A DNA stretch of 64,000 bases. Source: Mytilus galloprovincialis (lineage: Eukaryota; Mollusca; Bivalvia; Mytilida; Mytilidae). Below, one piece after another: positions 27,101-35,039 of this stretch. Under the pieces are notes generated by a model. It ran no database searches and was not told the origin of the DNA. It saw only the letters and a list, made by a program, of their open reading frames with translations. A program made the position numbers and the translations under genes. The DNA is taken from positions 36,869,958 to 36,933,957 of the forward strand of contig NC_134842.1 in the NCBI RefSeq assembly GCF_965363235.1. Direction: 5' to 3'. How positions within the stretch are numbered: position 1 is the first letter of the stretch; every line of letters starts with the position of its first letter.

Positions 27101-30100
27101 GGAAATACTATATCGCAAACCAATCCGTGACGTGCATTGCTGTCGTTGCATTCGTCTGCCTCCCATCCAATTATTTTATTCACACTCTCGTACACAAGGA
27201 AAACGCACAGCAATAACGACGAATCTTCTTTGATGTTGTCAAGCGGAAAGTTGTCATAATACCTTTGTGCTTTAACAACTGTGTGGTTACTCACTTGATG
27301 GGCTGTCCAAAATGTGATGTTGCTATGATAATAAACATGAAAATAATGAATATTTAGATAAATAATGTTAAGATATATAAAATGTAGGTAAACAATATAT
27401 TTCAATTTAGTGTCATTGCCATGATGCTTAAATCTTTGATGAGTTTCAGTGAATTTGAAATTAAGGATACTATTGATACATGAAGGACTGCTTCATACCT
27501 TGATCTTTTCCTCAATGTTGACACAGATGGACGACTTCACACTAAAATCTATGACAAACAAGATGATTTCAACTTCCCAATTATCAAGTTCCCATTTATC
27601 AGCAGTAACATACTCTCTGTTTCGTCGTATGGAGTTTACATAACTCAATTGATACGTTATGATCTTGCATGTTTACACTATACGGACTTCATATGCAGGA
27701 GTGTGCTCCTTACGTAGAAACTGCTCCAACAGAGTTATGAGGAGGAAAGATAAATGAAGGCAACAGTAGTATACTGCTGTTTAATAGTCAAAATCGATAA
27801 AGCGAAAACAAATCCGGGTCACAAACCAAAACCGAGGGAAACAAATAAGAGGAAAATAACGGAACAACGGAAACACTGAACTGCAACAACACAAACGCCA
27901 ACATACATACATGTAGAAACGGACTATCTGATAACAACTGCCACATTCCTGACATGATAGAGGACATTTTAAGAAAAAAAACTGTGGGTTGAACCTGGTT
28001 GTATTGCTAGCCAAACCTCCCGCTTATATGGCAATGTTAAAAATACCGCTATAATGACAACATTACGTGACCGGAATACAGTACTAATAAATGCAACAAC
28101 ACTCAGGACAGAGAAATACATAAAAAAAAAAATATAATACTACATTAGAACATGTAAACCACAGAATAACAACGGACACCTCCCATGAATTTACGACAGT
28201 ACATCAGGACACCACAATAGAATTATGAATTGTTCGCCAAACGAATGTATCAAAGCTTCAAAAAGTTACATATTTTTTTCTGACGTCACAAGTGAATTTC
28301 TAAACATTTCTAAGTTTTTAGCAGCGGTATACTACCGTTGCCTTTATTTGTATATATGTAAATATATATTTCAATTTTAAGTGAATAGTAAATCATCCGA
28401 CGTTGCCATAAAAATTAGAGAAAATAATCATGAGTTCTACCATCACTTATGGAGGAGGTAAAAAAATCTATCTAAGACTCTTGCAATATTATTAAACATT
28501 TGACGTTTTAATTTTACACAAGTATTCCCTATTCCAAACTAATATACAAATTAAAAGAGTTGGTCCTGCTTTGTTTCATAAAAAAGAATGGCCACTGAGA
28601 TACAAGTGTATTGTCTTTGGGGGGATAAATCGTACTTCACTAAAAAAATCACTATGATTCAAACAAAAAATTCTCTGAAACTGTGTTTTTCAACAAACAA
28701 TCGGCATTTCCATGGGAACAAACTGTGTCCCTCTTTTTTGCCGATTTGTTCCTTTATTCATATGAGGCTGACTTCATACAGGAACTTCTAAGAAAGAAAG
28801 AAGTTAGCAGTATCCTTTAACTTTATTTTCTGCCATATGGATGATGTTCTCTCACTAAATAATTCAAAATTTGGTGACAATGTTGAACGAATCTATCCCA
28901 TCGAACGTCAGAAGAAGGATACAACAGATACAGTTAAGTGTGCCTCATATCTTGACTTACATCTAGAAATTGACAATAAGAGTCGGTTGAAAACAAAACT
29001 TTACGAAAAAGGAGATGATTTCAGCTTCCCAATTGTGAACTTCTATGTAGCAACATTCCAGCAGCGCCTGCACACTGTGTATATATCTCCCAGTTGGTAC
29101 GATATTTAAGGGCTTGTATTTCCTATCATGATTTCCTTGGTAGAGGGTTGCTGCTCACATAGAAATTATTAAACCAAGAGTTCCAAGTGATGAAGTTGAA
29201 ATCACCCCTTCGTAAGTTTTACGGACGTCATCACGAGTTGGTTGACCGTTTCATAGATGATAGCGAATATGTTCCTTATGTCGTAACTACAATCCCGTCC
29301 CCTTTTCCCGAATGTGACCTACCGAATTAGACGAAGTACCGGGTTTGTACTAACATGAGAAACATGACAGGTGCCACAAGTGGAGAAGGATCTGCTTACC
29401 CTTCTAGAGCACCTGAGATCACCCCAGTTTTTTGGTGGAGTTCGTGTTGCTAAGTCTTTAGTTTTCTATGTAGTATTTTGTGTACTATTGTTTGTCTGTT
29501 GGTCTTTTTGGGTTTTTTTTTCCATGGCGTTATCAGTTTATTTTCGACTTATGAGCTTGAATGTCCCTCTGGTATCATTCGCCTCTCTTTTTCAGTAATG
29601 CTCGAGGCCAAAAACATTTTGAGAGTCAAAAACCTAACACAAATTTTGAAGAGCTGATAGAGCCTAAACGAACCAAAGTTAAAACCAAACTTAGGGAAAT
29701 TGTGTAGTGTAGTATTTAAAAGAATAAGGCTTTAATGAGGTAATAAACTTATCTAATGACTTTTATCCAGATCAAATGTAATGTACAAACATACAATTCA
29801 TGTTAAAGAACTCCCAAAAAATAATATTAAACTTTCTTATTCCATAAATGGAGCCAACGAAAAACACAAATTAAAGTACTGTGGTTATGCATCATCATCT
29901 TATTTATTATGCTAGCTTTGCTTAAGCATATACCTTTATTGTACAAAAACGATATTTACCATCCGCAATTTATATCTTCGTACATATACTGAAAGTCTGC
30001 TCGTACACTAGGAGATACATATACAAGCCTTCTACTTAGAGATTTGCAATACTCATATCCTCTCCGCCATGTCATCTGTTCTTCTACTGGTAATACTGAT

Positions 30101-33100
30101 AAAGGTGATTCCACTGTAAGTTAAGTACAAAACGCTGGTCTATATTTTTTATTCACTTGCTTTAACTGATGCAAAGACAAAACGTGTGCTTACTAAACAT
30201 GTATCCTTAGGTTCAAATTAACAAAATTAATAAGTTAGTTGTATTGACCGATGTCTTTCTTCATTCAATGAAATACAGACTATGCTCAGCCTATTAAAAG
30301 GACATTAGCTACGAGATATACCAAAAATTAAAAAAATGATTTGTTTTTGTTCATTAATGAAAGTGAAATAGTGAAATAATAATTCGCTTATAGCAGCTAT
30401 TTTGGTTCAATTTTGTCAAAATAAGATAAGAAACGTCGCTGATGAATTATTCACTAGCAAGTGAATAATTCGTCCTCATTGGACCCGTATGCATGTGACC
30501 TTCGATTCAACCCCTTAGCTAGCGACAGGTTACGCATAAACTAGGCGTGTTACAAAAGGAAATAAATGTCAACATTGAAGGTGAAACAAGGGTAAACCAT
30601 TTGATTGCCTGATTCGATCCACAACAACTCATTCTTATACAGGGAAAAAACGATGATTCTAATATGACGTGCTTCTTTCGCTTTGTAAGCAACACCGTGA
30701 TAACGTGATAAAATTCTCGATATATCTATACTTAGCGCAGACTCCGACATGTATATAATAATTGCTGTTAAAATATACCTCCCACGGTAAACCACATGTA
30801 TCTTAACCTATGTGCAAACGCTTTGTCGATTTCGCTGTGTTGAAAAAAAAACCTACAGAACCTTTATTCTTATTCTGAGGCATAACAAAAAGAATTAATG
30901 CATTGGAGATCGGAAAAATGTACAAAATCAAAATAAATTAAAATTCCGCGAAATTCTATTATTTTTTTTGGCGCATTAACGTCGTTTCAAAACATGACGT
31001 CAGACCAATGAAAACGCCACAGTTGAAGGTTTTCCCACTGCGTTTACTTTCTAAACTCGGATAATATTGCATTAAAATAAAGTTTTGAGGTAGGTGTTGC
31101 TTTTTTTCTATTCTATTGCATTATTCGCAAATCTAATGATTTCAGCAAGTCAACATGGCGGCTCCTTGGTTATAAAATGCCAACAGTGATGACGGTAGCT
31201 TACGAAAAAGAAATGTAAATTAAACAAGAGGCTCTCAAGAGCCTGAATCGCTCACCTTAATTGTTTTGGTTAAATCTCTCATCAATGATTATTTTGGCTT
31301 TTCAATTTATTTAAATGTTCTTTGAATCGTCCTATTTTCTTCAAAAGCAAAAAAAAATCATTTTCTCCTATGTTCTATTTTAGCCATAGGAGCTATGTTT
31401 CTGACATACAAGGAAATGAAATATAAAATTTATACCAGATACTCTGAAACTCATTTAGCTTAAGTTTGGCTGAAATTGATACAGCAGTTTCAAAGGAGAA
31501 GATTTTTTAAAGTAAGTCAACATGATGAACAAATTGTGAAAAAAGTCTTTAAAGGGCAATAACTCCTTAAGGGGTCAATTGACAATTTTGGTCAAATTTG
31601 TGCAGGATAATCTAAGGAACAATCATGATAAGTGTCATCCAAATCCATTCAGTAGTTTCAGAGGAGAAGATTTTTTAAAGTTAGCAAATGTGATGAACAA
31701 ATTGTGAAAAATTGTCATTTAAGGACAATAACCCCTTTAGGGGTTAATTGACAATTTTGGTCATATTAACTTATTTGTAGATCTTACTTTGCTGATCATT
31801 TTTGCTGTTTACAGTTTATCTTTATCTATAATAATATTCAAGATAATGACCAAAAACTGCAAAATTTCCTTAAAATTACCAATTAAGTGGCAGCAACCCA
31901 ACAATGGTTTGTTTGATTCATCTGAAAATTTCAGGGCTGATAGATCTTGACCTAATGAACATTTTTACCCCGTCAGATTTGCTCTAAATGCTTTCGTTTT
32001 TGAGATATAAGCCAAAAACTGCATTTGACCCCTATGTTCTATTTTAAGTAACGACGGCCATGTTTTTGACGGATCAAAAATCCAAGCACACACTTTGTGC
32101 AGGATAATCTAAGGAACAATCATGCTAAGTTTCATCCAAATCCATTCAGTAGTTTCAGAGGAGAAGATGTTTGAAAAATTGTTAACGACGACGACTACGG
32201 ACGCCAAGTGATGAGAAAAGCTCACATGGCCTTGTAGGCCAGGTGAGCTAAAATTCAAATGTTGGGTTTAAGAATTAAAAGAATCAACCATATTTTTCTA
32301 GCGGTTATTTAAGAAATGATTCATGCAAGCTACAGATTTATTAGATTTGTTTTACATTTATCTTACAGTGTAGAACAGCCACACACACGGCATACCTATC
32401 CTCGCTTCAGTTTTTTAATGACCGTATTTGTCCTATTAGAATCGAAATAATTCATGAAAGCCATAGATTTGTTGGAAATTTACACATAGCCTGGGCCGTG
32501 ATATTCGACAAATCTAAGGCTTCCATGAATTATTTCTTAATTAAAATATTTTTTAACCTATAATATGAAATCAACAGACCTACACAATCCATTTCCACGT
32601 GTTCACGCTATCTGTTTATTTCCATGTTTATGTTTACATCAGGTTGAATGACCGTCGGCAGTCTTCGGAGGTCACCTTGATTGTTAATTTGATGGCGTTT
32701 AGACTAGAATACACACGAAATGCTGATACTTAATATCGAGTCCATGCATCGTAAATTTTTAACTTTATACTTTTTATAGTTTGGATATACGTTTTATATA
32801 AATAAGAATAAGTGGTATGGGTGCCAATGAGACAACTCTCCATCCAAGTCACAATGTGTAAAAAGTTAACTATTATAAGTGGTCACAGTACCGCTTTCAA
32901 CACGAAGCCTTGGCTCACACCGAACAGCAAGCTATATATAAATGGCCCCAAAATGACTACTGTAAAATAATTCAAACAGGAAAACCAACGGTCTAATCTA
33001 CATGAAAAACGAGAAACCAGAAACACCTATGAACCACACCAACAAACGACAACCACTGAACAACAGATTCCTGACTTAGGACAGATGCATAAACATGCAG

Positions 33101-33755
33101 CGGGTCTAAACGTTATAACAAGCGCCAACCTTCACCATAACATAAGACATTATTGTAACATTACAATATAAAAAGAAACACTATGAAATATCAATTGAAA
33201 TGGCTTAACTCGATCAAAAAGACATTAAAACAAAAACAAGTAAATAAACACTGAACGAATACGTTTGATCTATGACACAATATAAATACAAAACGCAAGT
33301 GCCTAAATAAAATCAAGTATAAGAATTTGAGTCAAATCGGTGAACATGAATTTAACAGCTAATGCCCCTTTAAATAACCAATATAGGCTATACTTGTATA
33401 ATACTTTCCAATCTTCCATTCAATTTGAATGGCTATGGCAGTCACACATAACGATTGATTTGTTCTTACATTCTATGATGTCAAAATCATGAATTATGTG
33501 TTGAACAGGCAGATGTTCGTAGTTATCTGTAACACAGATATTCATGTTAATCAAATCATGATGGCATCTGTAAAATGTTCGAGGTGTTGATTTACAAATT
33601 AGAACCATTGGTTGAAAGGTAAGAAGCAACCTTTTGTGATTTGAGTCGCAAGGCCTAAAAATCATGTTTTTATTTATATATTCCTCATGTCGTAAAGTTA
33701 ATGCGAAAACAATTGAAAAAAGTATCGTGTGTCGTTTAGTTGTATTTCTCAACAT
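12002..33755 (-). CDS. Type I membrane receptor, CTLD-CTLD-PAN-stalk-TM, 10 exons, 592 aa
   Basis: Exons in transcript order are 33755-33470, 30113-29960, 27322-27096, 23746-23590, 22728-22517, 21852-21547, 20441-20304, 15913-15869, 14504-14392 and 12142-12002. Together they make 1779 bases, 592 residues plus stop. Every junction has AG/GT borders and matching phase, and the frame stays open throughout. Order of parts: signal peptide and four-cysteine segment (1-95), C-type-lectin-like domain 1 (96-222), domain 2 (223-345), PAN/apple-like domain (346-447), stalk (448-508), transmembrane helix (about 511-532) and tail (533-592). About eleven N-glycosylation sequons lie outside the membrane. 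The family suggests adhesion or recognition of non-self at the cell surface. The ligand is unknown. The exon 1 assignment is the least certain part. Confidence 0.8.
12322..13504. mobile_element. TIR element with three degenerate internal units (intron 9)
   Basis: The element starts AGGTCTTTCCACC and ends GGTGGAAAGACCT, a 13-base inverted match. Inside are three degenerate units of about 285 bases. Each has TGACCTTGACC wording, then a TTTTTTGGACCAAGGA-type segment, an AAAAGACCC segment and an AAAGGGG segment. Units start near 12465, 12735 and 13015. It is non-coding and lies in the last intron of the receptor gene. The right end has a second AGGTCTTTCCAC that forms a small hairpin. Target duplication is unresolved. 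Confidence 0.65.
14392..14504 (-). CDS. Receptor exon 9: transmembrane helix
   Basis: The acceptor GCTTCAAAATAG leads into HIYLLVSVLVVAVASSIGML, then VFIKYL and the basic stop-transfer segment KKHRRPK. The donor is CCCAAG/GTATGTG. The exon is 113 bases, phase 1 in and 0 out. The hydrophobic run followed by positive charge sets the topology: N terminus outside, C terminus in the cytoplasm. Confidence 0.85.
14726..14890 (+). repeat. Retroelement 3'-tail fragment (intron 8)
   Basis: TAACACGACGGATGCCACAT, then CACCTGAGATCACC and TTTTCAAGGGG match the tail of the reverse-transcriptase element family seen complete at 28700-29600. Coding sequence is absent. Confidence 0.7.
15072..15320 (+). repeat. 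Second retroelement 3'-tail fragment (intron 8)
   Basis: It has the same family wording: ACACGACGGATGTCACATG, GGAGCACCTGAGATTACCC, CCATGGTTTATTTTCGACT and TTTCGCCTCTCTTTG. It lies about 180 bases after the previous fragment and in the same orientation, so the two are separate insertions or one tandem pair. Confidence 0.75.
15869..15913 (-). CDS. Receptor exon 8: membrane-proximal stalk (45 bases)
   Basis: The acceptor TTATTTTGCAG and donor GAAG/GTAATAG bound a 45-base exon encoding LSGAKKPVSIPNTE. It is phase 1 on both sides, so it could be skipped without breaking the frame. Very short symmetric stalk exons are common in such receptors. Confidence 0.7.
16155..17490. mobile_element. Element with TCCGTT-rich arms (intron 7)
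   Basis: Near the left end is GCCGGATAGCGCGAACGGACG. Near the right end, in reverse, is TTACGGATAGCTCGATTGGACG. Between them are many degenerate GTCCGTT/AACGGAC words at 16185-16560, 16755-16800 and 17240-17460, pointing inward from each side. This looks like a non-autonomous inverted-repeat element whose arms grew by duplication of a short word. No coding sequence is seen. Exact ends are uncertain. Confidence 0.5.
17705..18890. repeat. 48-bp minisatellite, about 24-25 copies (intron 7)
   Basis: The unit reads ACAAGAGGGAGATACGAACA, then ACAAGCCAAAACCATG and TTACATAACGTG. Most copies differ by one or a few bases, for example AGGAAAATAC for AGGGAGATAC and GATGGAGATAC. Some early units are shortened. 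Because 48 is a multiple of three, long frames stay open on both strands and repeat a 16-residue word. I treat these as a by-product, since the array lies in an intron and no start or splice context was found. Confidence 0.95.
19672..19922. mobile_element. MITE, poly-G type, TTA duplication (intron 7)
   Basis: The ends are GGCAGCAACCATTTGATTTT followed by C and a G-run, and the mirror image at the right. TTA flanks both sides (19669-19671 and 19923-19925). A 3-bp TTA/TAA duplication fits the PIF/Harbinger superfamily. The interior is A-rich. The copy is 251 bases and non-coding. It is a relative of the elements at 35627-35945 and 48298-48597, which share ACCATTTGATTTT. Confidence 0.8.
20304..20441 (-). 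CDS. Receptor exon 7: stalk
   Basis: The acceptor TTTTTGTAAAAG and the strong donor CACC/GTGAGT bound 138 bases, phase 1 to 1. It encodes RIVEDYPSGDEITTLENDG, then PLSTTINAKLTEALSLLQSS. There are no cysteines. The segment is polar and probably extended, with a short possible helix in the second half. Confidence 0.7.
20640..21135 (+). repeat. Old copy of the Helitron-like repeat R5 (intron 6)
   Basis: Degenerate matches to the 31226-32255 element include GGGCAATAACTTCTTCAAGG, TTGCTGATAATGTTTGCT and TAGTTTCAGAGGAGGAGAT, followed by GACGGACGCCC. The order is scrambled or decayed. Confidence 0.45.
21547..21852 (-). CDS. Receptor exon 6: PAN/apple-like domain
   Basis: The acceptor TGTATTTTTCAG and donor ATACAC/GTATGT bound 306 bases, phase 1 to 1. 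The core reads FEVRLNSLADCLLKCNEST, then PCELFVWNKLNSTCQLLN and a later KCCYW and EGCTTYD. The spacing Leu-x-x-Cys-Leu-x-x-Cys...Cys-x-Leu-Phe...Cys-x-Leu-Leu is that of PAN/apple modules, which bind protein or sugar ligands. It has seven cysteines and sequons at NES, NST and NES. Confidence 0.8.
22517..22728 (-). CDS. Receptor exon 5: second half of C-type-lectin-like domain 2
   Basis: The acceptor TTATATTTTTGTAG and donor AATCAG/GTATATG bound 212 bases, phase 2 to 1. It encodes INSFWTYHRTSN, then NYCAYVVIERPLEPNKLTW and MSDFCLNSSRSFICES. The three cysteines, the tryptophan between the first two, and the FICE ending are the C-terminal half of the fold. The usual WND calcium motif is replaced (WMS). 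The EPN here lies after the third conserved cysteine, not in the calcium-site loop. Confidence 0.85.
23590..23746 (-). CDS. Receptor exon 4: first half of C-type-lectin-like domain 2
   Basis: The acceptor TTTTTTTTCAG and donor ACAAG/GTTCGT bound 157 bases, phase 1 to 2. It encodes TLYIANLTWTDANDFCEERN, then SSLMLENGPFTYGELDYLL and VKGYWSNT. The segment LTWTDANDFC matches the first helix and cysteine of the family. The donor GTTCGT is weaker than the others. Confidence 0.85.
24427..24512. repeat. Compound microsatellite (TG, G-run, GA)
   Basis: The stretch holds GTGTGTG, a run of ten or more G, then (TG)n, (GTTT)n-like words and (GA)n. Confidence 0.9.
24545..25200 (+). repeat. Dispersed repeat R1, longest copy (intron 3)
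   Basis: Starting with AATTGAGAATGGAAATTGGG and ACAACAACCCGACCATAAAG, it continues through GAGAAACTCCCGCACCCGG, AGTTCAGTGATAATGGACG and AAAAAAGGCCAGAGGATCCTG. It runs to about ACCCTTGTCATGCCAATAGG. It is non-coding and gives the best internal reference for the shorter copies. Confidence 0.7.
26318..26375 (-). repeat. Dispersed repeat R2, fragment (intron 3)
   Basis: In reverse it reads AAGAAGATGTGGTATGATTG, then TCAATGAAACCACTATCC, the head of the family seen at 32803-33140. Confidence 0.65.
26490..26610 (+). repeat. Dispersed repeat R2, fragment (intron 3)
   Basis: GATGGGGTATAATTGTCAAT, then CAAAGACCAAATGACG and GTCACCGTGTGGC, is a diverged copy of the same family. Confidence 0.55.
27096..27322 (-). 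CDS. Receptor exon 3: second half of C-type-lectin-like domain 1
   Basis: The acceptor TTTATTATCATAG and donor CTGAAG/GTAGTT bound 227 bases, phase 2 to 1. It encodes NITFWTAHQVSNHTVVKAQR, then LLLCVFLVYESVNKIIGWEA and DECNDSNARHGLVCDI. The LC...W...EC...VC pattern mirrors exon 5. No QPD, EPN or WND motif is present, so classical calcium-dependent sugar binding is unlikely. Confidence 0.85.
27455..27725 (+). pseudogene. Reverse transcriptase fragment (intron 2)
   Basis: The frames read LFLNVDTDGRLHTKIYDKQD, then DFNFPIIKFPFISSNILS and YGVYITQLIRYDLACLHYTD. This is the segment after the catalytic box in the same element family as 28700-29300. The two differ clearly, so they are separate old insertions or subfamilies. 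The miniature element at 27753 follows almost directly. Confidence 0.75.
27753..28347. mobile_element. Non-autonomous TIR element (intron 2)
   Basis: The left end AAGGCAACAGTAGTATACTG is matched in reverse at the right by AAAGGCAACGGTAGTATACC. Each end also contains a small palindrome (CAGTAGTATACTG). The interior has no gene. The chance minus-strand frame at 27781-28014 is ignored. I know GGCAACAGTAGTATACTGC as a common mussel repeat end. Confidence 0.75.
28700..29300 (+). pseudogene. Reverse transcriptase fragment with MDD box (intron 2)
   Basis: The frames read ADLFLYSYEADFIQELLRKK, then MDDVLSLNNSKFGDNVERIY and SYLDLHLEIDNKSRLKTKLY. They continue with the QLIRYSRAC-type tail and RKFYGRHHELVD wording. 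MDD is the catalytic aspartate pair of the reverse transcriptase palm. The copy is 5'-truncated and the frame is broken in several places, so it is inactive. Catalytic box, the LDL box and the C-terminal tail appear in the expected order. The family is Penelope-like or a LINE, unresolved. Confidence 0.8.
29303..29600 (+). repeat. 3' tail of the same retroelement (intron 2)
   Basis: GACCTACCGAATTAGACGAA, then ACATGACAGGTGCCAC, CACCTGAGATCACCCC, CCATGGCGTTATCAGTTTAT and TTCGCCTCTCTTT follow the coding remnant directly. Here coding part and tail are in the same orientation, which defines the normal arrangement for the family. Confidence 0.75.
29960..30113 (-). CDS. Receptor exon 2: first half of C-type-lectin-like domain 1
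   Basis: The acceptor TTAACTTACAG and donor GGATG/GTAAAT bound 154 bases, phase 1 to 2. It encodes ESPLSVLPVEEQMTWRRGYE, then YCKSLSRRLVYVSPSVRADF and QYMYEDINCG. MTWRRGYEYC is the first helix and first cysteine of the fold. It has the same size and phase pattern as exon 4. Confidence 0.85.
30430..30470. repeat. Short palindrome (intron 1)
   Basis: GAATTATTCACTAGCAAGTG followed by AATAATTC forms a hairpin with arms of about 12 bases. Confidence 0.6.
31226..32255 (+). mobile_element. Helitron-like non-autonomous repeat R5 (intron 1)
   Basis: It begins AAGAGGCTCTCAAGAGCCTG and ends TGGCCTTGTAGGCCAGGTGA followed by GCTAA. The right end has a short hairpin (TGGCCTTGTAGGCCA) about ten bases before CTAA, as Helitron-type ends do. 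CTCACCT near the left mirrors AGGTGAG at the right. Inside are two unit-like duplications with TCCAAATCCATTCAGTAGTT and TCAGAGGAGAAGAT. This is among the most common repeat types I know in bivalves. The Helitron class is inference from the ends. Confidence 0.65.
32445..32530. repeat. Inverted repeat hairpin (intron 1)
   Basis: GAAATAATTCATGAAAGCC, then ATAGATTTGTTGG, pairs with CGACAAATCTAAGGCTTCCA, then TGAATTATTTC. A related word, AAGAAATGATTCATGCAAGC, lies at 32308. Confidence 0.7.
32803..33140 (+). repeat. Dispersed repeat R2, longest copy (intron 1)
   Basis: It starts AAGTGGTATGGGTGCCAATG, then AGACAACTCTCCATCC. It continues with GTACCGCTTTCAACACGAAG, GGCCCCAAAATGACTACTG and AACAGATTCCTGACTTAGG. 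It is non-coding and abundant in mussels as I recall it. Confidence 0.7.
33470..33755 (-). CDS. Receptor exon 1: signal peptide and four-cysteine segment
   Basis: ATG at 33755 opens MLRNTTKRHTILFSIVFALT, a basic start followed by a hydrophobic run typical of a signal peptide. The rest contains RPC, LICKS, FYRCHH and NICVTDNYEHLP, four cysteines in about 60 residues, and ends in DFDIIE. A strong donor, GAAT/GTAAGA, closes the exon in phase 1, which fits exon 2. If the donor is not used, the frame reads on for 16 more codons to a TGA and adds three cysteines. So it could alternatively be a single-exon secreted protein of 111 residues. I do not recognise the four-cysteine segment as a named domain. 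Confidence 0.6.
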
Positions 33756-33779
33756 CTCGACGCCACATTCTTAATGATA

Positions 33780-34530
33780 GTCAGAATATGAATTGCACCT
33801 TACTTGTATGTGGTTTCCCCTATGGAGTTAAAGGGAAATATACAATCACCACCCTGTGAATTATTCAGTAAGATTACCTTTACTTATACTATATAACAGA
33901 ACATTGAGATCAAAAGTGAATGCTAGCTTTTTTTTATTTTTCTCTAGGACATTTGTATTAAAACTATCTCAAATAAATAAGAAGCGATCTATCATAACGA
34001 GGAAGGTCTAGTGCTTAATAAAAATGTCTAAACGTCAAATAAACGTAATAACTGTGTTTTTATTTCAGTTTTCAAAAGCAATGTTCCGATGATATCAGCT
34101 TCCAACATTTTGTTAAAAAAAATCTTTATATCGTATCAACATTTTTAAATACGAGCTTTCATTTTGGCGAAACCTATCCTGTCGATAAAAAAACACGCAA
34201 AACATGTCAGAATTTACGCTTTTCGTTTGTATAAAAAAAAAGTGGAATAATTCTTGCAATCTTACTTTAGGGATGGTGAATACGTACTTAAAGGTAGTAA
34301 AGTCAAATGTCTTGGCTATTACCCAAGAGGAAGACCACAGATTTTATGTGCGGATTATACAGATGTTTTTATGATGAATTTCTAATTCCCACCACATTTA
34401 GATTACAAAATCACATGTTTTGTGCAGCGGTACATCATTTCTGTTTACAAATTGAGTTCAATTGATTACCTGAAATTTCCTTTAAAACTATTAATATGTT
34501 CTTGAAAAAAGAAGGTTTATGTGATGTAAA
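33780..34530. other. Region upstream of the receptor gene; no gene seen
   Basis: It must hold the promoter and 5' untranslated region if exon 1 is right. I see no clear TATA box at a convincing distance and no other coding signal. Confidence 0.4.
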
Positions 34531-34534
34531 TTAA

Positions 34535-34807
34535 GGTGGTACCCAACACTTTCACTAAAATTAATTTGGCTCGTTTAATTTTTATAAAATTTTGTCAAAG
34601 CATTTACTTTGACACTTTAACAAAAATATAAAAATTTTTAATTTTTTGAACCAACCGTTTTGTCAGAAAAATTACACTGGTTATATAGCAGATTGACAAA
34701 CACCAATTTTGATCATTGAGAAGCTTAATATTCCCTTTACAACACAACGTAATTAAAACGTTTAGCTGATTTTACAGAGTTATCTCCCTGTAGTGTTAGG
34801 TACCACC
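34535..34807. mobile_element. MITE with TTAA flanks
   Basis: GGTGGTACCCAACACT at the left is mirrored by AGTGTTAGGTACCACC at the right. TTAA stands directly outside both ends (34531-34534 and 34808-34811). TTAA duplications are the hallmark of piggyBac-type elements. The copy is 273 bases and non-coding. Confidence 0.75.
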
Positions 34808-35039
34808 TTAAGGCGACAATAGTTAACGGATGTTCAAATCTCGTAAATCGATTAGGAAGAGGACAACCGGCAATACTCCCAGAAGTAGGTAATAAGGGAC
34901 AAAAGTGGGCAATATGAATTACGCAGAGACAAATCATGATAATCAACACAAACTATTGGAATGGAATGAACTCGAAAAGGAGTGAGAACTGATGCATTGA
35001 CAAGTTAAGAGTCTACTGCTATGTATGAATCATCCGCCA

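Noticed and set aside
27781-28014. 77-codon minus-strand frame
   Set aside because: It lies wholly inside the TIR element 27753-28347.
30550-30795. Possible alternative first exon of the receptor gene
   Set aside because: It has a hydrophobic stretch but begins without ATG in frame and lacks a good donor. The 33470-33755 exon fits phase and signal-peptide shape better.
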